Shown piece after piece: positions 12,097 to 23,282 of a stretch of DNA of 64,000 bases. The notes beneath the pieces are model-generated. The model ran no database searches, was not told the origin of the DNA, and saw only the letters and a program-made list of their open reading frames with translations. How positions within the stretch are numbered: the stretch's first letter is position 1; each line of letters starts with the position of its first letter. Source of the stretch: Cycas panzhihuaensis (taxonomy: Eukaryota; Cycadophyta); NCBI GenBank assembly GCA_023213395.1, contig CM041465.1, forward strand, positions 158,975,741-159,039,740, given 5' to 3'. A program made the translations under genes and the position numbers.

Positions 12097-13060
12097 ATGA
12101 TAGCATATCAGATTAGACAGTCTGTACGAAAGTTTAATGGATCTGACTATCTTCCATGGTTAAGACAAATACAAGTCATTTTACAATCAAAGGGTTTGTG
12201 GAACATTGTTGCTCACGGTTTTAATCTTCCTCAACCAAGTTTGCCTGGTACGAAATTAACATTTGATCAAGAGTTAGAAAAGGAAGAACTACTAAGGAAG
12301 GATAGTGATGTACTATTGATTATATATATGTCTATAGCTGAGCAAATTTTTCCTCGTATATATGGGGCCTCTACCTCCTATGAAGCTTGGAACATATGAA
12401 AAACTGGTTATGAAGGGGCCATACCTCAAAGACTTCAGAATCTAAGATTAAGCTACGAAAATTTAAGGATGATACCTTTAGATTCGATTAATGAATTCAT
12501 TACAAAAATGCAAGATCTAGTTAATCAAATGGTATATTTGGGAGAATAGATCTCTGAACAGAGAATGGTTGACAAAATATTGAGACTACTATTGAAGTAA
12601 CAAAGGACTTGTTTACATTAAAGGTTGATCAATTGATATCTATATTACTCAACGTGGAAGAGAAATGTAAAAGCAAGGCTATAAATGAAGATTTGGATCA
12701 AGCCTTTGCATCAACTTCTAACTTAAGGGAAATGGATAAACAAAACCAAGAGTTAAATCAATCTCAAGAAGTAAATGTACAACAAAATTTTCAATTCTCA
12801 AGAGGAAGATCAAGAGGATCCAATCAAGTAAGAAGCTAGAATTGGTCAGGTACAAATCAAAGAAGAGGATGGAATTCTACAGGGCCAACTCAAGGTAGAG
12901 GTTGGAACTCTATAGGATCAAGTTGGAATTCTTCACCTTTTGGTAGAGGTGTATCTCGAGGAAGAGGTAGGGGTTATGGTCCTCAATGCTACCGATATGG
13001 GAATTTTGGACATTTGGCTAGAAACTATTATTTAGCAAACATAATTACAGAGACCCAAGA
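12097..13060 (+). pseudogene. RLC_2 gag, broken
   Basis: Gag starts MIAYQIRQSVRKFNG at 12097 and runs to a stop at about 12397. It continues through the copia Gag core (RLQNLRLSYENLRM, INEFITKMQDL) and changes frame near 12600 (VTKDLFTLKVDQLISILL). An Arg/Gly-rich tail follows (GRGVSRGRGRGYG). The CCHC zinc knuckle at about 12985-13030 reads CYRYGNFGHLARNY: the second and fourth cysteines are now tyrosine, so zinc binding is lost. The start was chosen as the first ATG before the conserved core, about 1.2 kb after the PBS. Confidence 0.85.
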
Positions 13061-16000
13061 TAATACTTCAAAAGGTGAGAGCTTATTCTATACTAGCTTA
13101 ATGGAAAATTCCTTGACAAATGATGAATGGTTTATTAACTTTAGATGCTCAACTCATATGACTTACAATACTAAATCTTTTTAAAAAATTGACAAGGATT
13201 AGAAAGGGAAAGCTATATTTGGAGTTGACAATACCCAAGAAGTATAAGGAAAAGGAACTATCTCCATTAAAATAGATGACAGAGAAAAAAAGGATATTCA
13301 AAATGTTTTACTTGTCCCAAAATTAAAGAAAAATCTGTTGTCAGTCATCCAAATGATGGAGCAAAGATACAGGTTAGTATTTGATAATGGTGAATGCAAG
13401 ATCTATGATAAGAAAATGAAATTTTCTTTGGTTGCTAAATGGAAAATGACTAAAGATAGATTATTCAAATTAGTTCTATGTCCTAAAAATATTGCTTTGA
13501 ATGCATCGATTAATAATGATAGTATTCTATGGCATCTCTGTTACAAACATTTAAACTATGACAACCTAGTCAATCTGAGAAAGAAAGAAATGGTTAGTGG
13601 TCTTACTTTTATTCAAAGTAACAATGATGTATGTGAAGGATGTGTTTTTGGAAAACATCATAGAAACAACTTTCTTGAATCTAGTTTTCAATTTCAAGCT
13701 CCATTAGAATTAGTTCATGTTGATTTATGTGGGCCCATGAAGAATGTGTCACATGGAAAAGCAAGATATTTCATGATTCTGGTTGATGATTTCATAAGAA
13801 AGATTTGAGTTTACTTCCTTAATGAAAAATCAGAAACATTCTTAAAATTTGTAGAGTTCAGAGCTATGTCTAAAAGGCAAAGTGGATTCAAGATAAAAAT
13901 TCTTCATTCTAATAATAGGGGAGAATTTATCTCCAATGACTTTAAGGATTTTTGCAGCAAAGTCAAAATAAGGAGATAATTTACAACTCCTTATACTCCC
14001 CAGCAAAATGGTGTAGCTGAAAGAAAGATAAGGACTATTATAGAAATGGCAAGATGTATGCTAAAAGGAAAAAGGTTGGATGACTCTTTTTGGGCTAAAG
14101 CAATACATACTACTATATATCTGCTAAATGGAAGTCCAACCAAAGCATTAAAGGATGTGACTCAGGAGGAAGCATGAAAAAGTAAGAAGCATGATACAAG
14201 AAATTTAAGAGTGTTTGGTTGTGTTGCTTATGCACATATCCTTGATCATAAAAGAACGAAATTGGAAAGAAAAAGTATTACGTGTATCTTTATAAGCTAT
14301 TCAGGTTAGCAAAATGCCTATAGACTTTATGATCTAATTGCAAAGGTTTTTTTGTGAGCAGAGATGTTATTTTTGATGAACTCAATGAATATAAGAGTGA
14401 GAATAACAAAGGCAAGGAAGTTTTGATTGAAATTGGGACCTCAGAAAGGAAGACAAATATAAATCCAATTGAAGATTCAAGCTCAAATCAACAACAAAGA
14501 TAAGATCCCAAATGGGTTTCAAGAAGTCATGATCCCAAAAATATTATGGATAATGACTTTAATAAAAGATTCACAAGATCACAAGCTAAGGTAAACTATG
14601 TCTTAATGTCTCAAGTGATGCATAAAGATGAACATCAAACTTTTAAGGAAGCTACAAAAAGTAATGAATGGACTCAAGCAATGGAAGCAAAACTCAATGC
14701 CATAAATTGGAATAAAACATGGGATTTGATTGAATTACCACCAGGCAAGAATGTCATTGGAACCAACTGGATATATAAGTCTAAATATAAAGCTGATGGT
14801 ACTATTGACAAATATAAGACAAGACTGGTTACAAAGGGCTATGCTCAACAAGAAGGTATAGATTATGAAACCTTTGCTCTAGTTACTAAGATGACTACAA
14901 TTAGGTGTATCTTATCTCTTGCCACTCATCTTGGTTGGAAGGTTTATTAGATGGATGTAAAATCTACTTTTCTCAATGGTTATGTTGATGAGGAAATTTA
15001 TGTCTCTTAACCTCAAGGTTTTAAAGTTAAGGGATATGAACACTTAGTTTAGCACCAAGAGCTTAGTATATAAGGATTGATAAATATCTTTAGGATAAAG
15101 GTTTTCAAAGAAGTAATTCAGATTCAAATCTTTACATAAAGACCTCCAAGAACTCTATTTTGATTATTATAGTGTATGTCGATGATTTAATTTACATTAG
15201 TAATGATGATGAGTTACTTCAAGAATTCAAAGGAGATATGAATTCTGAATTCGAGATGACAGACTTAGGATAATTATAATACTTTCTTAGAATAGAAGTC
15301 TAGTAGGATAACAGTGGAATATATTTATCTCAAAGCAAATATGCCATGGATATCTTAAGGAAATTCAACATGAACAATTGTAATCCCTGTACCACTTCTA
15401 TTGAAGTCAGATTAAAGCTAAGTAAGCATGAAGAATGCACATTAGTTGATCCCACTCTATATCATCAGTTAATTGGAAACCTCATGTATCTTACTAATAG
15501 AAGACCATATATAACATATGTTGTCAACCTAACTTCAAGGTTCATGGCAAATCCTAAGCAGGAACACTGGAATGCTGCCAAGAGAATTCTCATATACATT
15601 AAGGGAATAAATGATCATGGTCTCTTTTATAAATCTTTAAACAAATGCAACCTGATTGGCTATTCTAATGCAGATTAGGCTAATGATATAGAAGATAGGA
15701 AATTTATCACGAGTTATATTTTCAACATTGGTTCAACCACAATATCTTGTAATACAAAGCCATAACTCACTGTGTTATTATCCACAGTAGAAGCGGAATA
15801 CAAGGCAACTGAAGTAACAAGTTGAGAAGTTGTTTGGATTAGAAGACTACTTGAAGATCTACATCATATGCAAAGTGATCCTATAGTAATTCATTGCGAT
15901 AATCAAAGTACAATACAAATGTCAAAAAATCTAGTCTTACATGCAAGAACAAAGCATATCGAGATTAAACACCACTACATTCGAGAGTTGGTTCAAGAGG

Positions 16001-16126
16001 GAAAGATTGAACTTGTACATTATAGAACAAAAGATTAAATTACTAATATATTTACAAAGGCTCTATCAAGGATCAAGAATTACAAGCTTAAGGAAGGTTT
16101 GGGAATAAATGTGCATTATGGGGGAG
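13061..16126 (+). pseudogene. RLC_2 pol (protease, integrase, RT, RNase H), broken
   Basis: Copia order. The protease site at about 13130-13165 reads WFINFRCSTHMT where WFIDSGCSTHMT is expected, so the catalytic Asp-Ser-Gly is destroyed. Integrase: the HHCC finger lies at 13530-13660 (HLCYKHLNYDNL to CEGCVFGKHHR) and the core has VDLCGP, with NNRGEF in place of DNGGEF and PYTPQQNGVAE. RT: GTNWIYKSKYKADG at about 14759-14800, VKSTFLNGYVDEEIYV, an apparent deletion near 15045 where YGLKQAP-like residues should be, and an intact YVDDLIY at about 15175-15195. RNase H: 15655-16060 (STVEAEYKA, CDNQST, HARTKHIEIKHHYIRE). Many stops are TAA, TAG or TGA where CAA, CAG or TGG is expected. Confidence 0.9.
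16116..16126 (+). other. Polypurine tract of RLC_2
   Basis: TTATGGGGGAG immediately before the 3' LTR. Confidence 0.85.
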
Positions 16127-16369
16127 TGTTAGAAAAATAACTTGTAATGCACATTTGTAGTCAGCTTACAAGGTTTGTGTCTTTACAATACTATACCATT
16201 TGTGGTCAGCTTACTTTATACTCATGAATTTATGAGTATATAAACACTTTGTACTTTGTATTATTTTTTAATTTTGGGAAGGAAGGTATCTCACAATACC
16301 ATTTTTGATCTTGGAGTTTTCACTTGAGTTGTTTTTGATCCTAGAGTTTTCACTTGAGTTGTAGATCTA
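16127..16369 (+). repeat. 3' LTR of RLC_2 (243 bp)
   Basis: It aligns without gaps to 10617-10859. The terminal CA has become TA. Confidence 0.95.
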
Positions 16370-16624
16370 ATAATAATAAGATAGAATAAAAGTTCTCTTT
16401 ATAATTGCTTGGCCTTATATAATAAAAAATGCCTACTAAAATTAGCATCCTATTAGTAGATCATAGGCCCTCCAATCCCTTTGATAGAGATATAAGTCTT
16501 ATGCATATAAATTAACAAATATCCTTAACCTTCTCTTCTTTAATCATGTGATTGTGACTTAGTGTTAATCTTCTCTATGAGATTAGATGCTCTTGTGTCA
16601 TTAACCTTGGAAAGTTCCTTAACA
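16370..16624 (-). repeat. 5' LTR of RLG_1, right piece
   Basis: It continues the RLG_1 LTR after RLC_2 and aligns with 4264-4511 (shared ATTGCTTGG, GCATCCTATT, GGAGATATAAG, AGTTCCTTAACA). Confidence 0.85.
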
Positions 16625-16636
16625 AAAAATATATAA

Positions 16637-17181
16637 TGAATTAATCATATCATGATGAATGTATAAAATTTATGTATGTAAGATTAATATATTAAGCAAT
16701 AACATAAAATATAAAGTAATAAACATAAGAAACATACACCCTAAGATAGATAACATATTTATATGTAGAAAACACTGTGTGAAAAAAACCCATGGGAGAA
16801 GGTTAGAGTTGAGAGCTCTTTTTTATAATATTAAATGAATTACATCTCCAAGTTAATCTTCCTTTCTTAAGTTCTCAAGTGATGTGTATACATATTTATA
16901 GATATATCACTTCATGGATAACTTATAATATCTCCTAAGTTATTTTATCATTCAATAGGATGTGTATATGAATAATTATACATATCACATTTATTAGTAC
17001 TTTTGGTGAGTAGAATTTTATGTGGATCCACAACATTGTATTAAACATTATTATGTGAAAATATAACACATTCCAAAACCTTTCCTTAATATTTATTATT
17101 TTTAAATATGTGATCTTTAAGTATTCATTTAATCTTAGTCTTTACATCTTCATGCCTTTATATCTTTCCTATATTATAAAA
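16637..17181 (-). repeat. LTR-like fragment of a minus-strand copia element
   Basis: Read on the minus strand it has the usual order of a copia LTR. A TATA-like TCTATAAATATG lies at about 16887-16900, then a transcribed part with CTCCCATGGGTTTTTTTC at about 16785-16800 (a common copia motif), then an AT-rich end. No matching second LTR was found, so it is a solo or broken LTR. Both borders are approximate. Confidence 0.5.
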
Positions 17182-17204
17182 CTTATAAGCCTATATCAAA
17201 TCAA

Positions 17205-20200
17205 ATAATAGAAAGAGAAAGATCAAGAGGAAGAAGTCCTGTAAGAGCAAGAAGTCTTATTCCACCAAGAAAATGAAGTTCATCTTAAGGAAGAGGAAGA
17301 ACACCATCTTGAGGAATTGGAAAAGGAAGAGGATTCATTCTAAATTGTTATAAATATGAAATGTAAGGACATTTTCTTATGAATGTTAAAAGAATGATAT
17401 AACCAATATAATAATAGATAGAAAGAAAAATATTTTCTATATAAGTTTGAATGCATAATATTTTAATGATAAGAATGATAAATGGTATATTGATTCTGAC
17501 TATTCCACATATATGTCCTATAATATCAAGATATTTTCTAAAATTGAAGAAGAAAGTAATTAAAGAAAAGTTATTTTTGGAAATGACAATATATAGGAAG
17601 TTCAAGGAGAAGGATTTGTGACAATACAAATAGAAAGTAAAAATAATAAAAATATCTAGAATGTGTTATTTGTATCTAGATTAAAGAAAAATATTTTATC
17701 TATTTAACAAATGATTAGAAAACAATACATAATAGTTTTTAACAATGGAGAATATAAAATCAGGGATAAGTTAAACAATGGGATGATAGTTGCTAAACAT
17801 TAAATGACTAAGGATAAATTATTTACACTTGTACTTTCTCCGCCAATCCAAGTCATGAATACTTCACTCTTAGATGAAAACATACTTTGGCATTGTAGAT
17901 TTAGACATCTCAATTATAGTGGACTTATTACTTTAAAGAAGAAAGATATGGTTACGAGACTTCCATTTATACAAGTTAATAATGAAGCATGTGATGGTTA
18001 CATTTATGGAAACTTTCTAGATTCAAAATTTTAGTCTAAATATCCACTATAATTAATATGTATAGATTTATGTGGTCTAATAAGAACACTAATATTTAAA
18101 ATTATCTAATTCTTTTTAATTCTTATTGATGATTTTACAAGAAAAGTTTGGGTATATTTATTTAGAGAAAAATTTGAAATGCTTTTGAGATTTATTGAAT
18201 TCATAGTAATGATTAAAAGATAAAGTGGTTACAAATTATAAATTCTTTGTTTAAATAATGGAGTAGAATTTATCTTAAATGATTTTAGAGATTTTTGTAA
18301 ATAGGTTGAAATAAGAAGATAGTTTACTACTTCATACACACCTCAACAGAATAGAGTTATTAAAAGTAAAATTATAATAGTTATATAAATAGTAAGATAT
18401 ATGCTTAAGTCAAAAGAACTTGGTTAGATAAATATTGGGATAAAGCAATAAATATTAATGGTATCTACTGAACATAAGTCCTATAAAAGTAATGGCAGAC
18501 TTAACTCCTAAAGAATATTAGGCACATTATAAACCAGATTTTTCTCACTTGAAAATTTTTGGTCATGTTATTTATACACATATTCATGACGAAAAAAAAA
18601 AAAACTTAGAAAGTAAAAGTGGTAAATACAATTTCATAGACTACTCAAGTGAATAAAAAACCTATAAGCTATTTAATCCAATATCAAAGAAGTTCTTTAT
18701 AAGTATAGATGTAATTTTTTAATGAAAATGCAATTGTTAAACTTGAAGAAGATAAAAAGAAAATAGGTCATAGTTGAAGTTGATATATAACCATTTTAAT
18801 CTTAATCTCTATCAATTTTAGATTTAAGTTCAAGTTAAAATTCAAGTTCATCTCTAAGTTCATCATCTAGCCTAAGTCAATAGTAAATTACATGTCCAAA
18901 ATGGCTCATTATAAGTCATAATCCTGAAGTAATATTTGATAGAAATTTTAGTAGAAGGTTGGCTAAATATCAAGCAATAGTTAATGTTATATTAATGACT
19001 TAAGTAATGTAAAATGATAAACTTCATTTTTTTGAAAAAGTTGTTACAAATAAAAATTGGATTAAAGTAACATAAGCTAAATATGATTCTTTGTATAAAA
19101 ATGAAAAATGAGATTTAGTAAAGTTACCTACTAATAAACAAATAATAGGTATAAAGTAGGTATACAAACCAAATACAAAGCTAATGGAACTATTGATAAA
19201 TATAGAGCAAGACTTATAGAAAAGGATATACTCAATAAGAAGGTATTGACTCATATTGCTATAATAGATACTATCATAAGTATCTTAACTTTAGTAACTC
19301 ACCAGGGTTTGACTGTATATCCAATGGATGTCAAGTCAACATTTCTTAATAGATATATTGATGAAGAAATCTATGTTACTCAACCTCAAGGATTTGAAGT
19401 TAAAGGGCATAAAAGCATGGTGTACAAGTTAAAAAAAACTTTGTATAGACTAAAGAAAGCCCAAAGAGCTTAGTATTCTAGATTGATAAATATTTTTAAG
19501 ATAAAGGATTTTAGAAAAGTCCATTAAACTAAAATTTGTATGTTAATACTCTATAAACTTTAATTATAATAATTATACTTTATATTGATGATCTCATCTA
19601 TACAAGAAATAACGATAAAATATTCTAGCAATTCAAAAATGACATGAACTTAGAATTTGAAATGACAGATTTTAAATAACTATATTATTTTTTTGACATG
19701 GAAATTTAGTAAAGTGAAAGTAGAATCCATACTCCATAAAGAAAATATAGTATAGACATTTTAAATAAATTCAACATGAGTGATTATAATTCAAGTTCTT
19801 CTCATGTTAAACTCAGGTTGAAGTTAAGTAAAAATGAATATTTTGTTTCAGTTGATTTTACTTTGTGTTATCAATTGATAGGGAATCTAATTTACTTGAT
19901 GAACACTTGACCAAATATAGCATATGTAGTAGATTTAGCTTCAAGATTCATGTTAGAACTAAAGAACATTGGGAAGCAACAAAAAGAATTTTGAGATACA
20001 TCAAAGGAATACTGAATTATGGATTAGTTAGTTATTTAGATGTAAATTAGGTGGGTGATATTGAAGATAAAAAATTAATTTTAAGATATGTATTCAACAT
20101 TAGTTTAACATTAATAGCCTAGAACACAAATACATAACTAACTATTTCTTTAACTATAGTAGAAGTCAAGTACAAAGTGGTTGAAGCAACAACAAGAGAA

Positions 20201-20465
20201 ATAATATAGATTAGAAGAATTCTCAAAGATACATATTGACTTCAATATGAGATGATAATTATCTTCTTTGATAATCAAAGTATAGGCCAGATGACCAAGA
20301 ATCTAATTATACACAATAGAATAACTTGTATTGAAATCAAACATCATTATATTAGAGAATTAATCCAATGTTAACAAATTAAACTTCAGTGTTATAAGAT
20401 AGAAGAGTAAATTATAGGCATTCTTACCAAAGCATTGTCAAATGCTAAGCATTTTTAGTGCAGTC
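17205..20465 (+). pseudogene. RLC_3 gag-pol remains
   Basis: Arg/Gly-rich Gag tail from 17205, then a ruined zinc knuckle at about 17345 (CYKYEM). Protease at about 17480-17515 reads WYIDSDYSTYM (Gly of DSG changed). Pre-integrase and HHCC region at 17804-18034 (ILWHCRFRHLNYSGL, KKKDMVTRLPFIQ). Integrase to about 18640 (FTTSYTPQQN). RT at 19040-19720, with VKSTFLNRYIDEEIYVTQ at about 19330 and YIDDLIY at about 19580. RNase H at 19865-20450 (KEHWEATKRILRYIKG, KLQCYK-like end). Very many stops and frameshifts; no activity is possible. Confidence 0.8.
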
Positions 20466-20472
20466 AAATATG

Positions 20473-20485
20473 CATTATGGGGGAG
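20473..20485 (+). other. Polypurine tract of RLC_3
   Basis: CATTATGGGGGAG, the same as in RLC_2, directly before the LTR. Confidence 0.8.
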
Positions 20486-20735
20486 TATTAAAATATAAAA
20501 CACATTTATCAAATTAATTGGCTAAGTTAAAGGTTATATATAATTGGTCATCATAAAGGCCAAATATTATTGTATGTAAGTGAGAAAAATAATCCTATAT
20601 ATACCTACAATATGACTATATATGTATGTACTAGCTAAGATGTATTCCAAATGATTATTGAAGACCATAATTGAAATATTATGATGTTTTTATATTATTC
20701 CTAGGAAATGATATCCTGTGGTTAATTTTTTAACA
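20486..20735 (+). repeat. 3' LTR of RLC_3 (250 bp)
   Basis: It starts TATTAAAA (TG mutated to TA) and ends TTTTTAACA, giving matching terminal inverted repeats. CTATATATAC at about 20593 is a TATA-like site. Confidence 0.75.
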
Positions 20736-20931
20736 CTTATTGTGTAAAGGATGAAGAATTTTCTAAGGCTATAGAGTTAGGACAATCAAGACGAATAAGG
20801 ACACTTTTAAAATAAATGATAAAGTGTAAGATAATATTGGAATTTAAGGCAATTACCTTTCCATAGCCATCTTGCATCTTATATTATTTCTTAAGCTACT
20901 TATTAGTGGGAGTTAGAAAATAAATCATGGC
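20736..20931. other. Short stretch between RLC_3 and a minus-strand PBS
   Basis: Probably leader of the minus-strand element whose PBS follows at 20932. No recognisable protein. Confidence 0.4.
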
Positions 20932-20943
20932 TCTGATACCATG
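20932..20943 (-). other. Primer-binding site of an otherwise lost minus-strand element
   Basis: The reverse complement is TGGTATCAGAGC, a perfect initiator tRNA-Met site. An LTR-like TGTTAGAG begins at 20945. Confidence 0.8.
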
Positions 20944-20944
20944 T

Positions 20945-21012
20945 TAGAGTATAAATCTACTATGAATAACAATAGATGAAAATGGGTGAGAGAATAATAA
21001 AGAAATAAAACT
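20945..21012 (-). repeat. LTR of minus-strand element, left piece (continues at 34639)
   Basis: 68 bp from TGTTAGAG up to the RLC_4 target site. Removing RLC_4 with one AAACT copy joins it to 34639. The body of this element is not recognisable; RLC_3 lies where it should be. Confidence 0.6.
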
Positions 21013-21454
21013 TGTTAGGATCATTAATGTTACTTTTATGTTATATTTTAGTCATATGTCTAAATAAACATTTAAGTGATTCATAAGTTTAAAGTTAAGA
21101 GTTAAAGTCATTATTTAATTATTATGTGAAAGGTCATTGAAATGCGCAACTGCCCATTTCAACGAACCTTTCTTGTTATTATTACCCTCTCCTAGATTTA
21201 AGGATGTGGTTATGAGAATCTAGCAAGTTGTCTAAGGCCTGTTTTAAAGGCTAGTTTCTCATATGTAGGTAGTATTGTTTATGGTCTTTTGTATAGCATG
21301 TTCTTTAATAAAATCTTAGCTCTAGATGGTGGTTTTTCTTCCTCAGAAGGGGTTTTCCACCTATCACAACATGTGTACATGTGCAATATCTGATTTTACC
21401 TATGTATATTAGTCTATGTGATCCTACGATATTGTGCATGTACCTATTCTCATA
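21013..21454 (+). repeat. 5' LTR of RLC_4 (442 bp)
   Basis: It starts TGTTAG and ends CTCATA (CA to TA); the PBS follows with no gap. TTTAATAAAATC near 21303 could be a poly(A) signal. Confidence 0.95.
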
Positions 21455-21466
21455 TGGTATCAGAGC
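21455..21466 (+). other. Primer-binding site of RLC_4
   Basis: TGGTATCAGAGC, a perfect initiator tRNA-Met site, directly after the LTR. Confidence 0.95.
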
Positions 21467-21868
21467 ACATCGTAAGGCAGAAACGCCCTCTGAAAGCACT
21501 GATGCAACTATTATGATCGAAAGCATTGACAATCTTCTATTAAATCAAATTGATGTACGCAATCCAAAGAGTACTCCTTCACTACCCAGTAGATCTAGAA
21601 GCTTTTCTTGGAAACCAGAACTAAAGAGCATTCCTGAGATCAATGTTACATTGAGCTCTGTGTAATAGATCAGATGGATTTGCAACAACTTAAACTGATT
21701 GAAAATTTTAAATTATTTCAGTTTCAAGCTAGAAGCCTTAGATCCGTTATCTAACTACTCTACACCACCTAGGTCTTATTCATTATTATTATAATCCATG
21801 GCTTACTGCAACCTGGAGTCTCACTATCAGTTAGGATGCTGCGGGGCTGAATGCAAATGAGAGAGAAG
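21467..21868 (+). other. RLC_4 leader, part before RLG_2
   Basis: No known protein. A short open frame from 21516 (MIESIDNLLLNQIDVR) ends at 21665. It is unlike any Gag I know and is probably not translated. Confidence 0.5.
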
Positions 21869-21873
21869 GAGAG

Positions 21874-22277
21874 TGTAACATAACCTTACCTTTCCTTAGC
21901 AAGAGGGAACCACCAATAATTAAGGATTAAGGGGTTTAGTAAGTTATGTGTATGGACCGCTAAGTCGTCCAATAAGATGTAAGGCCGCTAGGGCCACCAA
22001 TAGAGTTATGTATATGGACCGCTAAGTCATCCAATAAGATGTAAGGCCGCTAGGGCCACCAATAGAATCATTAAGGATGAAGACCCTTACTTGTGTATTT
22101 AAAGGGTTAAACTACTCATAATGTTATTGAGTATGATATCTTGAAAGGAGAAAGTACTTCGGTACTCATTTTAGTGATCTATTTTCTGTGATCTGCTTGC
22201 ATATTTGTATTATTTGGCTTCATTTTTTTGCTAATTATCACTTCTACGAGCCCCGATTTATGAGAAGGGACGGTCCA
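21874..22277 (+). repeat. 5' LTR of RLG_2 (404 bp) with 62-bp tandem duplication
   Basis: It starts TGTAACATAACC and ends GGTCCA. A 62-bp unit is present twice in tandem (21944-22005 and 22006-22067), also in the other LTR. TATTTAAAG at 22096 is the likely TATA box. Confidence 0.95.
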
Positions 22278-22279
22278 AG

Positions 22280-22291
22280 TGGTATGAGAGC
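22280..22291 (+). other. Primer-binding site of RLG_2
   Basis: TGGTATGAGAGC, one base off the initiator tRNA-Met site, two bases after the LTR. Confidence 0.9.
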
Positions 22292-22659
22292 TGCGTTCGC
22301 GATTGTGGGAAGCTGCTCAAAATAGCAATTTTTTTTTTCCCTGTATGATTGAGTACTCTCTCTACTTAGGCAGAGATTGAGGAAAAACCTTCACTCAGTA
22401 CTCTCTCCAAGAAGATTGAGGAACGGTAGCAGGATAGATTAGAGGTCGCGAAGCGAAGGGGAATTTCGACCTTCAGGTATCGCAAGCAATTTATTTCTTC
22501 TATATTTAAGCTTTCTTTTTCTACATTAGGTTATATTCCAAGGGTAGATAATACCACTGGGCGACTACCCTTTGTGTCCTTTCCCACTTCTCCTTTCTAG
22601 GTAGATAACACCGCGTATACCTCCTTTAGGATTCCAAAACCCTCCCTAGTGTAGGTAAT

Positions 22660-22775
22660 CTATTGGCCGCTGAAGTCTTGCAGTGCAGTGGTTAGCGGTT
22701 AGCGCCACGAAGTTACTTGCCCCAAACTTCTGTATCAAAAGTTTATTGGCAGGCCTATAAGACCAAGCACACCTC
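22660..22775 (+). other. tRNA-like block in RLG_2 leader
   Basis: CAGTGCAGTGG at 22681-22691 fits the A box except its first base. GTTAGCGCCAC follows, then a degenerate B-box-like GCCCCAAACTT at about 22719, and TTGGCAGGCCTATAAGACC. RLG_1 and RLG_4 carry the same block at the same place, between PBS and gag. Confidence 0.65.
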
Positions 22776-23118
22776 ATTCCACAATGGGTAAGATACATCT
22801 GATCATTTGTTGCTTCCCCTACCCTAGTCTTAATCACAAGCCACTGGCTGCCTGAATTCAAAACTTGTCAGAATAGTCAAGCCTTTGCAAAAAAAAAAAA
22901 AAAAAAAAACCCTTATAACTCATATACCTCAATTCGATCATCATCTCGTAAGGGTCATTTTGCACTAGGTTAGTCTATACCCCAATTTTCACTCTTTTTG
23001 TACTTTGGGCCACTGGTGGGCCCCACCACTCCAAATTCACCTTAAAACTCATACATCCCATTTCGATAAAGTTTTTGTGCTCTTTCTAGTGGACTAAATA
23101 TCCTGCTTATGTAATTTT

Positions 23119-23143
23119 GGGGTCAACAGGCTATAGACACCCC
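23119..23143 (+). promoter_or_regulatory. Conserved palindromic leader motif before gag (RLG_2)
   Basis: GGTCAACAGGCTATAGACAC, an imperfect palindrome followed by CCCC. It is also found before gag in RLG_4 (55151-55175) and RLG_1 (about 9092-9118, minus). It may be a packaging or translation signal; the role is inferred. Confidence 0.5.
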
Positions 23144-23282
23144 ACATTCCCCTATTTTGCCCCTTCTTTCCCATATAACAACTCCCTATTCTTCTATCCC
23201 ATTCTTTCTTGAATCTGTCCCACTTCGTTCTTTCCTTTCTTTCTACTTACTCCTGCTTCTTTAATCCCTTTCCTCAACTTCA

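Larger units (their letters stand above)
10617..16369 (+). mobile_element. RLC_2: complete but inactive Ty1/copia element nested in RLG_1
   Basis: A 5753-bp element with two 243-bp LTRs, PBS, a PPT and one gag-pol reading direction, flanked by ATAAT duplications. I count about 22 differences between the LTRs (about 9%), nearly all transitions. Its coding region is interrupted by roughly twenty stops and at least one frameshift. RLC_3 is a relative, sharing integrase and RT wording and the GCATTATGGGGGAG PPT. Confidence 0.95.
10612..16374. other. Target-site duplication ATAAT of RLC_2
   Basis: ATAAT at 10612-10616 and again at 16370-16374, directly outside the RLC_2 LTRs. This gives the nested insertion to the base. 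Confidence 0.95.
4096..16624 (-). mobile_element. RLG_1: degraded Ty3/gypsy chromovirus, split by RLC_2
   Basis: Complete in outline: left LTR 4096-4511, right LTR 10449-10616 plus 16370-16624, PBS next to the right LTR, PPT next to the left one. Without the nested RLC_2 it is about 6.8 kb. Bases before and after are AAACA and AAAAA, a possible 5-bp target duplication with one mismatch. Gene order on the minus strand is gag, protease, RT, RNase H, integrase, chromodomain. The two LTRs differ at roughly a quarter of positions where compared, so it is the oldest complete element here. It is the same lineage as RLG_2 and RLG_4. Confidence 0.88.
17187..20735 (+). mobile_element. RLC_3: 5'-truncated Ty1/copia element
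   Basis: It begins inside gag (Arg/Gly-rich tail) and keeps pol, PPT and the 3' LTR. The 5' LTR and leader are missing. CTTAT occurs at 17182-17186 and at 20736-20740, directly outside both ends. It is more decayed than its relative RLC_2. Confidence 0.8.

Noticed and set aside
21516-21665. Short open frame in the RLC_4 leader that could be a leader peptide
   Set aside because: No similarity to Gag, no conservation evidence, and the main gag starts 8 kb further on (2 kb without RLG_2).
22681-22730. Possible functional tRNA gene in the RLG_2 leader
   Set aside because: The B box is degenerate, no cloverleaf with paired acceptor stem is visible, and the block is shared with other elements. 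It is tRNA-like only.
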